A stretch of 64,000 nucleotides of DNA from Streptomyces sp. NBC_00440. GTDB taxonomy: Bacteria > Actinomycetota > Actinomycetes > Streptomycetales > Streptomycetaceae. How positions within the stretch are numbered: position 1 is the first letter of the stretch; the number at the start of each line of letters is the position of its first letter. Position numbers and translations under genes: made by a program. Where the stretch lies: assembly GCF_036014215.1 (NCBI RefSeq), contig NZ_CP107921.1, forward strand, positions 744,001-808,000. The letters are read 5' to 3'. The notes under the pieces were generated by a model, which was given only the letters and a program-made list of their open reading frames with translations, did not search any database and was not told the origin of the DNA. This document shows, one piece after another, positions 27,754-36,056 of this stretch.

Positions 27754-28242
27754 ATGAGCCTGTACGACATCCCTCTGCGCACCCTGACCGGCGAAGCGAC
27801 GTCCCTGGCCGACTACCGGGGCAAGGCGGTGCTGCTGGTGAACGTGGCGTCCAAGTGCGGTCTCACCCCGCAGTACGCCGGTCTCGAAAAGCTTCAGCAG
27901 CAGTACGGGGAGCGCGGGTTCGCCGTCATCGGCGTGCCCTGCAACCAGTTCGCCGGCCAGGAGCCGGGCAGCGCCGACGAGATCCAGACCTTCTGCTCGG
28001 CCACCTACGGCGTGACGTTCCCGATGCTGGAGAAGACCGACGTCAACGGTGCGGAGCGGCATCCGCTGTACGCGGAGCTGACGCAGGTGGCCGACGAGGC
28101 CGGTGAGGCCGGGGACGTCCAGTGGAACTTCGAGAAGTTCCTGATCTCCCCGGCGGGCGAGGTCGTCTCCCGGATCCGCCCGCGTACCGAGCCGGAGGCG
28201 GCGGAGGTCGTGGCGGCCATCGAGGCGCAGCTCCCGGCCTGA
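27754..28242 (+). CDS. Glutathione/thioredoxin peroxidase (Cys-type GPx)
   Basis: 162 aa. The peroxidatic Cys is in VNVASKCGLTPQY (about residue 36), a Cys instead of selenocysteine. Partners Gln (CNQFAGQEPG) and Trp/Asn (QWNFEKFL) complete the catalytic tetrad. It probably reduces hydroperoxides using thioredoxin or mycothiol, since actinobacteria lack glutathione; that is inference. ATG at 27754 with ACAGGAGCTGGCG upstream. The next gene converges across a strong terminator. Confidence 0.92.
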   Translation: MSLYDIPLRTLTGEATSLADYRGKAVLLVNVASKCGLTPQYAGLEKLQQQYGERGFAVIGVPCNQFAGQEPGSADEIQTFCSATYGVTFPMLEKTDVNGAERHPLYAELTQVADEAGEAGDVQWNFEKFLISPAGEVVSRIRPRTEPEAAEVVAAIEAQLPA

Positions 28243-28280
28243 CACACCGGGGTCCGGACACCGGATCCGCCGGAGCAACC

Positions 28281-28320
28281 TGAACAGGCCCGCGGGGGCG
28301 TGCCCCCGCGGGCCTGTTCA
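28281..28320. terminator. Strong bidirectional terminator
   Basis: A 40-bp near-perfect palindrome: 19-bp arms 28281-28299 and 28302-28320 with a two-base centre, between the convergent peroxidase and acyl-CoA dehydrogenase genes. Confidence 0.88.
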
Positions 28321-28350
28321 GGTGTCCGGCCGGTCTTCCGGCCGGCCGGG

Positions 28351-29607
28351 TCAGCGGATCGGCATACCCGAGAGGGTCCGGGCGATCACCAGGCGCTGGA
28401 TCTCGCTGGTGCCCTCGAAGATGGTGTAGATCGCGGCGTCGCGGTGCATCCGCTCGACCGGGTACTCACGGGTGTAGCCGTTGCCCCCGAGGATCTGGAT
28501 GGCCTGGGCGGTGACCTTCTTGGCCGTCTCGCTCGCGTACAGCTTGGACATGGAGCCCTCGGCCGCGGTGAACGGCTTGTTCGCCGATGCCATCCAGGAG
28601 GCGCGCCAGACCAGCAGGCGGGCCGCGTCGATCTGCGTCCGCATGTCGGCGAGCTGGAAGGCGACGCCCTGGTTGTCGATGATCGGGCGGCCGAACTGGC
28701 TGCGGGTCTTCGCGTAGTCCAGCGCGACCTCGTACGCGGCCCGCGCGGTGCCGACCGCCATGGCGCCGACCGCGGGGCGGGAGGCCTCGAAGGTGGCCAT
28801 CGCCGCGTTCTTCACCCTCCCCCCGCCTTCGGCGGGAGGTGCCCCCACGCCGCCGCCCTGCTTCGCGCGCTCCCGGGCGCGGGCCAGCCGCTCGTCCAGC
28901 TTCTCCTTGCCGCCGAGCAGGCAGTGGCCGGGCACCCTGACGTCCTCCAGCACGACCTCGGCCGTGTGGGAGGCGCGGATGCCGTGCTTCTTGAACTTCT
29001 GGCCCTGCGAGAGGCCCGGCGTCCCCGGCGGGACGATGAACGAGGCATGGCCCTTGGAGCCGGCGTCGGGGTCGACCACGGCGACCACGACATGGACGTT
29101 GGCGATGCCGCCGTTGGTCGCCCAGGTCTTGGTGCCGTTGAGCACCCACTCGTCCTTGGCCGCGTCGTACACCGCGCGGGTCCGCATCGCCGCGACGTCC
29201 GAACCGGCGTCGGGCTCGGACGAGCAGAAGGCCGCGACCTTGACGTCGACGGCGTCTCCGTACATTTGCGGGATCCAGGTGCCGATCTGCTCCTCGGTGC
29301 CGTTGGCGAGGACACCGACGGCGGCCAGGCCCGTCCCGACGATCGACAGCGCGATGCCCGCGTCGCCCCAGAAGAGCTCCTCCATGGCCATGGGGATGCC
29401 GAGCCCGGTCGGGTCGAAGAACTGCTGGGCGTAGAAGTCGAGCGAGTAGATGCCGACCTTGGCGGCCTCCTGGATCACCGGCCAGGGCGTCTCCTCACGC
29501 TCGTCCCACTCGGCGGCAGCCGGGCGGATCACGTCCGCGGCGAATCCGTGGATCCAGTCGCGGACCTCCTTCTGATCATCGTTGAGTTCGAGCGTGAACT
29601 CGGCCAT
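28351..29607 (-). CDS. Acyl-CoA dehydrogenase
   Basis: 418 aa from the ATG at 29607 (GGAGGGG RBS). Family blocks: [15 protein letters not shown] (about 133), TKTWATNGG (about 167), and C-terminal [20 protein letters not shown] with the catalytic-type Glu (about 393). It oxidises acyl-CoA to enoyl-CoA with FAD in beta-oxidation or branched-chain amino acid breakdown. Around residues 253-265 a Gly/Pro-rich insert ([13 protein letters not shown]) is encoded by a palindromic repeat-like element. The divergent TetR gene is its likely regulator. Confidence 0.9.
   Translation of the reverse strand: MAEFTLELNDDQKEVRDWIHGFAADVIRPAAAEWDEREETPWPVIQEAAKVGIYSLDFYAQQFFDPTGLGIPMAMEELFWGDAGIALSIVGTGLAAVGVLANGTEEQIGTWIPQMYGDAVDVKVAAFCSSEPDAGSDVAAMRTRAVYDAAKDEWVLNGTKTWATNGGIANVHVVVAVVDPDAGSKGHASFIVPPGTPGLSQGQKFKKHGIRASHTAEVVLEDVRVPGHCLLGGKEKLDERLARARERAKQGGGVGAPPAEGGGRVKNAAMATFEASRPAVGAMAVGTARAAYEVALDYAKTRSQFGRPIIDNQGVAFQLADMRTQIDAARLLVWRASWMASANKPFTAAEGSMSKLYASETAKKVTAQAIQILGGNGYTREYPVERMHRDAAIYTIFEGTSEIQRLVIARTLSGMPIR
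28815..28848. repeat. Palindromic dispersed-repeat-like element inside the acyl-CoA dehydrogenase gene
   Basis: A C-rich stretch containing the hairpin CCCGCC-TTC-GGCGGG followed by AGGTGCCCCCAC. From memory this word is common as a short dispersed repeat in Streptomyces, mostly between genes. Here it is read in frame and adds about 12 residues. Confidence 0.55.
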
Positions 29608-29637
29608 GTCCCCTCCAGCACTGCGTTCCATCGGTTT

Positions 29638-29674
29638 GTTACTTGCGGTAACCGCAGTCTGTTACTGGCAAGTA
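29638..29674. promoter_or_regulatory. Probable TetR operator region between acd and tetR
   Basis: Dyad GTTAC-TTGCG-GTAAC (29638-29652) nested in a wider dyad TACTTGC (29640-29646) / GCAAGTA (29668-29674), with a further GTTACT at 29661-29666. It lies 31 bp upstream of the acyl-CoA dehydrogenase start, in the gap shared with the divergent TetR gene. Confidence 0.6.
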
Positions 29675-29814
29675 GCACCTGTCAACCTCCGCGATCGCCC
29701 CCGGCGCGGGCCCCCGGCCGGGTGTTACGTTCTCGGCGGGGGCCGGATCAATCAGCGGACGCAGCACGGGTCCGTGTCACAGAGCGAGAATCGCAGGGCG
29801 GGGAAGAGTTGCTC

Positions 29815-30474
29815 ATGGGGACCACACAGGCCGGACAGGCCACACAGACCGCACAGCAGCGGTCGGCGCACAGCCGCCGCCGGGAACTGCTGGAGGCCGC
29901 CGACCGGGTCGTGCTGCGGGACGGCCCGAAGGCGTCCATGAACGCCATCGCCGCCGAGGCGGGGATCACCAAGCCCATCCTCTACCGGCACTTCGGCGAC
30001 AAGGGCGGCCTCTACCGGGCACTCGCCAAGCGCCACACCGACGCGCTGCTGAGCGCGCTGCGGGCCGCACTGGACGCTCCGGCCGGGCGCCGCGAGCGGG
30101 TCGAGGCCACGCTGGACACCTATCTGGCGGCGATAGAGGCCAGGCCGCAGGTCTACCGCTTCCTGATGCACCCGGCCGACGACGGCCAGCAGCCCGAGCA
30201 GGCCTTCGACGTGGGACTGCACTCCGCGCCACTGCTGCGCAGGCTCGGCGAGGAACTGGCCAAAGTCATCGCCGAACGCGTCGACCTCGGGCCGGACAGC
30301 GAGCAGCTGGCCCGGGTCTGGGGCCATGGCATCGTCGGGATGATGCATGCGGCGGGCGACTGGTGGCTGGGTGAACGGCCCTGCCCACGGGCGCAGTTGG
30401 TCAGCAGTCTCGCCGATCTCCTCTGGGGCAGGCTCTCACTGGCCACCGACCGCGCGGGCGGACCGGGCTTCTGA
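29815..30474 (+). CDS. TetR-family regulator of fatty-acid metabolism type
   Basis: 219 aa from the ATG at 29815. The helix-turn-helix is at ASMNAIAAEAGITKPILYRH (about residues 41-60), followed by FGDKGGLYRALA. The C-terminal domain with VYRFLMHPADD and HAAGDWWL resembles regulators that sense acyl-CoA. It is divergent from acyl-CoA dehydrogenase across a dyad-rich gap, so repression of that gene is the simplest reading. Confidence 0.88.
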   Translation: MGTTQAGQATQTAQQRSAHSRRRELLEAADRVVLRDGPKASMNAIAAEAGITKPILYRHFGDKGGLYRALAKRHTDALLSALRAALDAPAGRRERVEATLDTYLAAIEARPQVYRFLMHPADDGQQPEQAFDVGLHSAPLLRRLGEELAKVIAERVDLGPDSEQLARVWGHGIVGMMHAAGDWWLGERPCPRAQLVSSLADLLWGRLSLATDRAGGPGF

Positions 30475-30502
30475 CACATCCGGATGAACACCCGGCCGGA
30501 CA

Positions 30503-30532
30503 GGACCTGGTGGGACCTGGTGGGACCTAGTG
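30503..30532. repeat. 10-bp tandem repeat, three units
   Basis: GGACCTGGTG twice, then GGACCTAGTG. The third unit supplies the deformylase stop codon (TAG on the minus strand). Confidence 0.7.
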
Positions 30533-31066
30533 GATGAGGCCGGCCTTGCGGGCGGCCCGCAGCGCCCTGCTGCGGCGCCGGCCCGACAGCCGGTCCGTGT
30601 ACATCAGCCCTTCGAGGTGATCGCACTCGTGCTGGAGGCAGCGTGCGAAGAATCCGGTACCGCTGACGGTGACCGGCTCGCCGGTCACGGAGAAGCCCTC
30701 CACGACGGCGTGGTCGAAGCGCGGGGTGCCCGCCTCGACGCCGGGCAGCGAGAGGCACCCCTCGGCGCCACGCACGGTGACCCCGTCCGCCTCCACCAGC
30801 CGGGGGTTGACCAGGTGCCCGAGATGGCGGACGTCCTCGTCGTCCGGGCAGTCGTAGACGAACACCCGGAGCCCGACGCCGATCTGATTCGCCGCGAGGC
30901 CGACACCGTGTGCCGCGTACATCGTGGCGAACATGTCCTCGACGAGCCGGGCGAGCGAGGTGTCGAAGCCGGCCACGGGCTCGCAGGGCGCGTGCAGCAC
31001 AGGATCGCCGTGCGGACTCATCGTCCGCACGGCTCCGGAACTGCCGGGGATCGGGCGGTTTCGCAT
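30527..31066 (-). CDS. def: Peptide deformylase
   Basis: 179 aa from the ATG at 31066. The three metal/catalytic motifs are intact: GVGLAANQIG (about 54-63), EGCLSLPG (about 102-109) and QHECDHLEG (about 143-151). It removes the formyl group from new N-terminal Met, using a metal held by one Cys and two His. The C-terminal tail is Arg-rich. It is divergent from murT. Streptomycetes often carry several def genes, so this may not be the only one. Confidence 0.93.
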   Translation of the reverse strand: MRNRPIPGSSGAVRTMSPHGDPVLHAPCEPVAGFDTSLARLVEDMFATMYAAHGVGLAANQIGVGLRVFVYDCPDDEDVRHLGHLVNPRLVEADGVTVRGAEGCLSLPGVEAGTPRFDHAVVEGFSVTGEPVTVSGTGFFARCLQHECDHLEGLMYTDRLSGRRRSRALRAARKAGLIH

Positions 31067-31181
31067 GGCGGCAAGCGTACGTTCCCGCCGGAACCGCGCC
31101 GCCCCGGCGGTGCCGAGGTCGGGCGCACGGCCGGATCTCGATAGGCTGAGCCCCGCGCCGACGCAAGGAGGATCTAGGACG

Positions 31182-32420
31182 ATGGACGGCAACACGGAGC
31201 CGCTGTCGCCGCGGGCCAAGCTGGCCGTGACGGCAGGCAAGGCCGCGGCAGCGGTATCGCGCGCCGCGGGGCGCGGCAGCGGATCGGTGATCGGCGGCAA
31301 GGTCGCGCTGAGGCTCGACCCCGACCTGCTCGGGCGTCTCGCCCAGCACCTGGACGTGATCCTGGTCTCGGCGACGAACGGCAAGACGACCACGACCCGG
31401 CTCATCGCCGAGGCGCTGCGGGCCGCGGGACCTGTGGTGTCGAACGCCCTGGGCGCCAACATGCCGGCGGGCATCACCTCCGCGCTGGCCGGCGGTTCCG
31501 ACGCGCGCTTCGGTGTGATCGAGGTCGACGAGAAGTACCTCGCCGGGGTCGCACGCGACACGACGCCCAAGGCGATCGCCCTGCTGAACCTCTCCCGGGA
31601 CCAGCTCGACCGGGCGGGCGAGACCCGCATGCTGGCCGAGCGGTGGCGCGAGGGGCTGGCCGGGACGAAGGCCGTCGTCATCGCCAACGCCGACGACCCG
31701 CTGGTCGTGTGGGCCGCTTCGTCATCGCCCACCGTGGTCTGGGTCGCGGCCGGCCAGGAGTGGAAGGACGACGCCTGGTCGTGCCCGTCCTGCGGCGGTG
31801 TGCTCCAGTGGCCGAACGACGAGTGGTTCTGCGCGGACTGCGGTTTCCGCCGTCCGGCGCCCAGTTGGGCGCTCTCCGGCGACTACGTCCTTGATCCGCA
31901 CGGCTCCGCCTGGCCGATCCACCTCCAGCTGCCGGGCCGGGCGAACAAGGCGAACGCGACGACGTCGGCAGCCGTCGCGGCGACCTTCGGCGTGCCGCCC
32001 CAGGTCGCCCTGGAGCGGATGTACGGGGTGCAGGCCGTCGCCGGCCGCTACGACGTGGTGTCGTTCCTCAACCGCGAGGTGCGGCTGCTGCTCGCCAAGA
32101 ACCCGGCCGGCTGGCTGGAGACGTTCTCGCTGATCGACCCGCCGCCCACGCCGGTGATCCTCGCCGTCAACGCCCGTGGCGCCGACGGCACGGACACCTC
32201 CTGGCTCTGGGACGTCGACTACACCCGGCTCGCGGGCCACCCGATCTTCGTCATCGGCGACCGCAAGCTGGACCTCGCGGTACGGCTCGAAGTGGCCGGT
32301 CTCCAGTTCCAGGTCTGCGAGACCGTGGACGAGGCGGTCCAGTACGCGCCGCCCGGCCGGATCGAACTGATCGCCAACTACACCGCGTTCCAGGACGTGC
32401 GCCGCCGCGTCGGCAACTGA
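31182..32420 (+). CDS. murT: MurT, Mur-ligase subunit of lipid II isoglutaminyl synthase
   Basis: 412 aa from the ATG at 31182 with AAGGAGG upstream. P-loop SATNGKTTTTRLIAEAL (about residues 59-75), SNALGANMPAGITSAL, and a four-Cys zinc ribbon CPSCGG ... CADCGF (about 201-224) mark the MurT type; the C-terminal part is the DUF1727 domain. It forms a complex with GatD, encoded 14 bp downstream, to convert the D-Glu of lipid II to D-isoglutamine, using ATP and glutamine-derived ammonia. Acts at the cytoplasmic face of the membrane. Confidence 0.93.
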   Translation: MDGNTEPLSPRAKLAVTAGKAAAAVSRAAGRGSGSVIGGKVALRLDPDLLGRLAQHLDVILVSATNGKTTTTRLIAEALRAAGPVVSNALGANMPAGITSALAGGSDARFGVIEVDEKYLAGVARDTTPKAIALLNLSRDQLDRAGETRMLAERWREGLAGTKAVVIANADDPLVVWAASSSPTVVWVAAGQEWKDDAWSCPSCGGVLQWPNDEWFCADCGFRRPAPSWALSGDYVLDPHGSAWPIHLQLPGRANKANATTSAAVAATFGVPPQVALERMYGVQAVAGRYDVVSFLNREVRLLLAKNPAGWLETFSLIDPPPTPVILAVNARGADGTDTSWLWDVDYTRLAGHPIFVIGDRKLDLAVRLEVAGLQFQVCETVDEAVQYAPPGRIELIANYTAFQDVRRRVGN

Positions 32421-32434
32421 CCTCAGAGGAAACG

Positions 32435-33166
32435 ATGATGAGCGACAACAGCCTGCGCCTGGTGTGGGTCTACCCGGACCTGCTGAGCACCTACGGCGAC
32501 CAGGGCAACGCCCTGGTGGTGGAGCGCCGGGCCCGCCAGCGCGGCCTGGATGTGACCCGTATCGACGTGCGCAGCGACCAGCCGGTGCCGACATCCGGCG
32601 ACATCTATCTGATCGGCGGCGGCGAGGACCGCCCGCAGCGGCTGGCGTCCGAGCGGCTGCGCAGGGACGGCGGCCTCAGCAGGGCGGCCTCCAACGGCGC
32701 GATCATCTTCTCGGTCTGCGCCGGGTACCAGATCCTCGGCCACGAGTTCATCAACGACCTCGGCGAGCGCGAGCCGGGACTGGGGCTCCTCGACGTCATC
32801 TCGACCCGCGGCGAGGGCGACCGCTGCGTCGGCGACGTGTACGGCGACATCGACCAGCGGCTGGGCCTCCCTCCGCTGACCGGTTTCGAGAACCACCAGG
32901 GCATCACCCATCTCGGCCCGACCGCCCGCCCGTTCGCCCGGGTCCAGCTCGGCCGGGGCAACGGCACGGGCGACGGCACCGAGGGCGCGTACAACGACAC
33001 CGTCTTCGGTACGTACATGCACGGCCCGGTGCTGGCCCGCAACCCGCAGATCGCCGATCTGCTGCTCAAGCTGGCCCTGGACGTCAACGCGCTGCCTCCG
33101 ACCGACGACCGTTGGTACGAGGCGCTGCGGACCGAGCGGATCGCGGCGGCCACACAGCCCGCATGA
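32435..33166 (+). CDS. gatD: GatD, glutaminase subunit of lipid II isoglutaminyl synthase
   Basis: 243 aa class I glutamine amidotransferase. The nucleophile Cys is in IFSVCAGYQILGHE (about residue 94) and the catalytic His in GTYMHGPVLARNP (about 194). It generates ammonia from glutamine for the MurT partner. It follows murT by 14 bp with an AGAGGAAACG RBS, so the two are co-expressed. The amidation affects cross-linking and lysozyme sensitivity in Gram-positives; that is family knowledge. Confidence 0.93.
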   Translation: MMSDNSLRLVWVYPDLLSTYGDQGNALVVERRARQRGLDVTRIDVRSDQPVPTSGDIYLIGGGEDRPQRLASERLRRDGGLSRAASNGAIIFSVCAGYQILGHEFINDLGEREPGLGLLDVISTRGEGDRCVGDVYGDIDQRLGLPPLTGFENHQGITHLGPTARPFARVQLGRGNGTGDGTEGAYNDTVFGTYMHGPVLARNPQIADLLLKLALDVNALPPTDDRWYEALRTERIAAATQPA

Positions 33167-33307
33167 GGCCTGATACGTACATCTGAGCGGCGTCCAGCAG
33201 GCGGACGCCCGCTACGTCTCCGTCACCCTCCGCCGGTAGGGTGACGGGGATCCAGCCCGGACGACGTGGTCCGGTCACAAGCCCACGTTGCAAAGGTAAG
33301 TCGGGCA

Positions 33308-34333
33308 ATGCGAATTGGTGTCCTCACCTCCGGCGGCGACTGCCCCGGCCTGAACGCCGTCATCCGCTCGGTCGTGCACCGCGCCGTCGTCGATCACGGC
33401 GACGAGGTCATCGGCTTCCACGACGGGTGGAAGGGCCTGCTTGAGTGCGACTACCGCAAGCTCGACCTCGACGCGGTGGGCGGCATCCTGGCGCGCGGCG
33501 GCACGATCCTCGGCTCCTCGCGGGTGCAGCCCGCGCATCTGCGCGACGGTGTGGAGCGCGCCCGGGGCCATGTCGCCGACCTGGGGCTCGACGCGATCAT
33601 CCCGATCGGCGGCGAGGGCACGCTGAAGGCGGCGCACCTCCTCTCCGAGGCCGGGCTGCCGATAGTGGGTGTGCCGAAGACCATCGACAACGACATCGCG
33701 TCGACCGATGTCACCTTCGGCTTCGACACGGCCGTCGGGGTCGCGACGGATGCGCTCGACCGGCTGAAGACCACGGCCGAATCGCACCAGCGGGTGCTGA
33801 TCGTGGAGGTCATGGGGCGCCACACCGGGTGGATCGCGCTGCACTCGGGCATGGCGGCGGGCGCGCACGCCATCGTCGTGCCGGAGCGTCCCTTCGACAT
33901 CGGTGAGCTCACCGAGCTGGTCGGCCGGCGCTTCTCGGCGGGCAAGAAGTTCGCGATCGTGGTGGTCGCCGAGGGGGCGAAGCCGCGCGAGGGCTCGATG
34001 AGCTTCGATGTGGGCGCCAAGGACATGTACGGCCACGAGCGGTTCGCCGGTGTCGCCAGGCAGCTCTCCATCGAGCTGGAGGAGCGTCTCGGCAAGGAGG
34101 CCCGTCCGGTGATACTCGGTCATGTGCAGCGTGGCGGCACCCCCACCGCGTACGACCGTGTCCTTGCCACCCGGTTCGGCTGGCACGCCGTGGAGGCCGC
34201 GCACCGCGGCGCGTTCGGCATGCTGACGGCGCTGCACGGCACGGAGATCACCATGGTGCCGCTCGCCGAGGCCGTGGAGACCCTCAAGACCGTGCCCGCG
34301 GAGCGGTACGCCGAAGCCGAGTGCGTCCTCTGA
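33308..34333 (+). CDS. pfkA: 6-phosphofructokinase, ATP-type
   Basis: 341 aa from the ATG at 33308. Motifs: TSGGDCPGLNAV (7-18), PIGGEGTL (about 98-105) with Gly at the site that is Asp in PPi enzymes, PKTIDNDI (about 124-131), and VEVMGRHTGWIAL (about 167-179). It phosphorylates fructose 6-phosphate in glycolysis. The Lys in PKTIDND is found in actinobacterial 'group III' enzymes whose donor is ATP despite a PPi-type residue there. From memory S. coelicolor has a pfkA paralogue at this locus. A perfect palindromic terminator follows. Confidence 0.92.
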   Translation: MRIGVLTSGGDCPGLNAVIRSVVHRAVVDHGDEVIGFHDGWKGLLECDYRKLDLDAVGGILARGGTILGSSRVQPAHLRDGVERARGHVADLGLDAIIPIGGEGTLKAAHLLSEAGLPIVGVPKTIDNDIASTDVTFGFDTAVGVATDALDRLKTTAESHQRVLIVEVMGRHTGWIALHSGMAAGAHAIVVPERPFDIGELTELVGRRFSAGKKFAIVVVAEGAKPREGSMSFDVGAKDMYGHERFAGVARQLSIELEERLGKEARPVILGHVQRGGTPTAYDRVLATRFGWHAVEAAHRGAFGMLTALHGTEITMVPLAEAVETLKTVPAERYAEAECVL

Positions 34334-34360
34334 ACGTTCCCCATTCGCCCGATACAGTAC

Positions 34361-34398
34361 GAACTGCCCCCGGCCGCAGCTGCGGCCGGGGGCAGTTC
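34361..34398. terminator. 38-bp perfect palindrome terminator after pfkA
   Basis: Arms 34361-34379 and 34380-34398 are exact reverse complements, the centre being CAGCTG. It begins 28 bp after the pfkA stop and is followed by T-C-T-A. Confidence 0.85.
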
Positions 34399-34439
34399 TA
34401 GTCTGGTGCGGACATCAGGCACGAATCAGGAGTGAGTGG

Positions 34440-35408
34440 ATGGACCACAGCGGGCACGGCATGCCCATGGGCGGCATGACCATGGATCTGCCGCCGTTCA
34501 CGCTGGGACGGGGGCTGGGATTCTCCGCGGACCCCTTCTTCCTGATCAGCTGTCTGGTGGGGCTCGCGCTGTACGGCTGGGGCGTGGTGCGGCTGCGCCG
34601 GCGCGGTGACAGCTGGCCGGTCCACCGGATCGCACTCTTCGTCCTCGGCGTGCTGACCGTCGGCCTGACGATGTGCACCAAACTGAACGACTACGGCATG
34701 GTCATGTTCAGCGTGCACATGGTGCAGCACATGATCATCAGCATGCTCTCCCCCATCCTGCTGCTGCTCGGCGCGCCGGTGACGCTGGCCCTGCGCGCAC
34801 TGCCGGTCGCGGGCCGCGGCAACCGGAAGGGGCCGCGGGAGCTGCTGCTGATGCTGCTCCAGAGCCGCTTCATGCGGATCGTCACGCATCCCGCTTTCAC
34901 CATCCCGCTGTTCATCGCCAGCCTCTACGGCCTGTACTTCACGCCGCTCTTCGACTTCCTGATGGGTTCGATGACCGGGCACATCGTGATGATGGTGCAC
35001 TTCCTCTTCGTGGGCCTGGTCTTCTTCTGGCCGATCATGGGCATCGACCCGGGGCCGCACCGGCCGGGCTACATCATGCGGATGCTGGAGCTCTTCGCCG
35101 GGATGCCCTTCCACGCGTTCTTCGGCATCGCACTGATGATGGCGAGCGAGCCGATGGTGCAGGTGTACAAGCACCCTTCCGCCTCACTGGGGATCGACGC
35201 GCTCTCCGACCAGACGGCCGCGGGCGGCATCGCCTGGGCGTTCAGCGAGATCCCGTCCGTGCTGGTCCTGATCGCCCTGGTCTTCCAGTGGTACGGCTCC
35301 GAGCAGCGCGTCTCGCGGCGCTCCGACCGGGCCGAGGACCGCAACGGCGACAAGGAGCTGGCCGCCTACAACGCCTACCTGGCGTCACTCCAGGCACGCG
35401 GCCAGTAG
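34440..35408 (+). CDS. CtaG-like cytochrome c oxidase assembly membrane protein
   Basis: 322 aa, about seven membrane helices. Conserved polar motifs in the helices include FSVHMVQHMIISML (about 90-103), HPAFTIPLFIASLYGLYF and GHIVMMVHFLFVGLVFFW, the pattern of the Caa3_CtaG family. The N-terminus is rich in Met and His (MDHSGHGMPMGGMTMD), as in copper-handling proteins, so a role in copper delivery to oxidase is inferred. A 53-aa membrane smORF follows closely. Confidence 0.85.
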   Translation: MDHSGHGMPMGGMTMDLPPFTLGRGLGFSADPFFLISCLVGLALYGWGVVRLRRRGDSWPVHRIALFVLGVLTVGLTMCTKLNDYGMVMFSVHMVQHMIISMLSPILLLLGAPVTLALRALPVAGRGNRKGPRELLLMLLQSRFMRIVTHPAFTIPLFIASLYGLYFTPLFDFLMGSMTGHIVMMVHFLFVGLVFFWPIMGIDPGPHRPGYIMRMLELFAGMPFHAFFGIALMMASEPMVQVYKHPSASLGIDALSDQTAAGGIAWAFSEIPSVLVLIALVFQWYGSEQRVSRRSDRAEDRNGDKELAAYNAYLASLQARGQ

Positions 35409-35433
35409 CGGAGAAGGCCCCTGCCGGGCGACG

Positions 35434-35464
35434 ATGGCCCTCCACCCCCGAGGAGGAGGGCCAT
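35434..35464 (+). promoter_or_regulatory. Hairpin covering the RBS and start codon of the 53-aa smORF
   Basis: ATGGCCCTCC (35434-35443) pairs perfectly with GGAGGGCCAT (35455-35464) across an 11-nt loop. The right arm contains the Shine-Dalgarno sequence and the first two bases of the ATG of the small ORF. This could hold translation off in the ctaG-like transcript, or act as a terminator. Confidence 0.5.
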
Positions 35465-35624
35465 GCCCGGTTCTGTGAAAACGATGGGTGTCATCACCGT
35501 GGGAGCCCTGGTCACGGTGACCGGATACACGGCGGTGATAGGCAGCAACGGCTGGCTGTGGTTCGGCTGGGTGGTGCTGGGTCTGGTGACCGTCGGCATG
35601 ATCGCGTCGCGCGGCAGCGGCTGA
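35463..35624 (+). CDS. 53-aa membrane protein (smORF)
   Basis: 53 codons, ATG preceded by GAGGAGGAGGGCC. Two hydrophobic stretches (VITVGALVTVTGYTAVI and WLWFGWVVLGLVTVGMIA) with a short SNG turn suggest a two-helix membrane hairpin. Third positions are G/C-rich. It lies 54 bp after the CtaG-like gene on the same strand, so it may be a small partner of that protein. I do not recognise a family. The RBS and start are within a 10-bp hairpin. Confidence 0.7.
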   Translation: MPGSVKTMGVITVGALVTVTGYTAVIGSNGWLWFGWVVLGLVTVGMIASRGSG

Positions 35625-35657
35625 GCGGCGGCGGCGGGGGGCGGCACGCCCAGCCGC

Positions 35658-36056
35658 TCAGAAGCGGAAGACCGGGCCGGTCGCCGCGTCGAGCGAGCAG
35701 GCGTTGGCGAACGTCCGGTCCCAGTGGGTGGGGCGGCCGCCCCAGGTCCCGCCGACGGTGACCGTGACCGGATCGGACTGCCGGGTGCAGGCCCGGGGCT
35801 CCCCTGCGAGACGGTCGAAACTGCCACCCGCCAGGTCGAGTGCCCGGCACGCGGCTGCGGCTTCCGGGTGCGAGCCGTCGCTCTGCTCAGGTGCGCACCG
35901 GAGCAGCACGCTGCGGTCCCGGTCGGGGTGCGTCTGCGAAGCGACGGAGAGGACGAGTCCGGCCGGGCGGATGGGCGGCGTACCGGCGGCCTGCGCGGGC
36001 ACAGCCGCGGCGAAGGCGAGCAGGGCCGCTGCGGCGGACATCGTACGGGGGCGCAT
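35658..36056 (-). CDS. SSI-family subtilase/trypsin protease inhibitor
   Basis: 132 aa precursor with signal peptide (cleavage after PAQA, about residue 23), leaving an inhibitor of about 109 residues. The four Cys of the SSI fold are present (LLRC, AAAC, RAC, NAC), as are the reactive loop CTRQSDPVTVTV and the C-terminal TFANACSL. By alignment to SSI the P1 residue is Arg, predicting trypsin-like as well as subtilisin inhibition. The usual Tyr two residues after P1 is Ser. RBS AGGAGG 5 nt before ATG. These inhibitors are secreted at high level around aerial growth. Confidence 0.93.
   Translation of the reverse strand: MRPRTMSAAAALLAFAAAVPAQAAGTPPIRPAGLVLSVASQTHPDRDRSVLLRCAPEQSDGSHPEAAAACRALDLAGGSFDRLAGEPRACTRQSDPVTVTVGGTWGGRPTHWDRTFANACSLDAATGPVFRF

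Noticed and set aside
28300..29814. N-terminal extension of the TetR gene covering the acyl-CoA dehydrogenase
   Set aside because: The frame is open by chance; the TetR domain begins just after the ATG at 29815.
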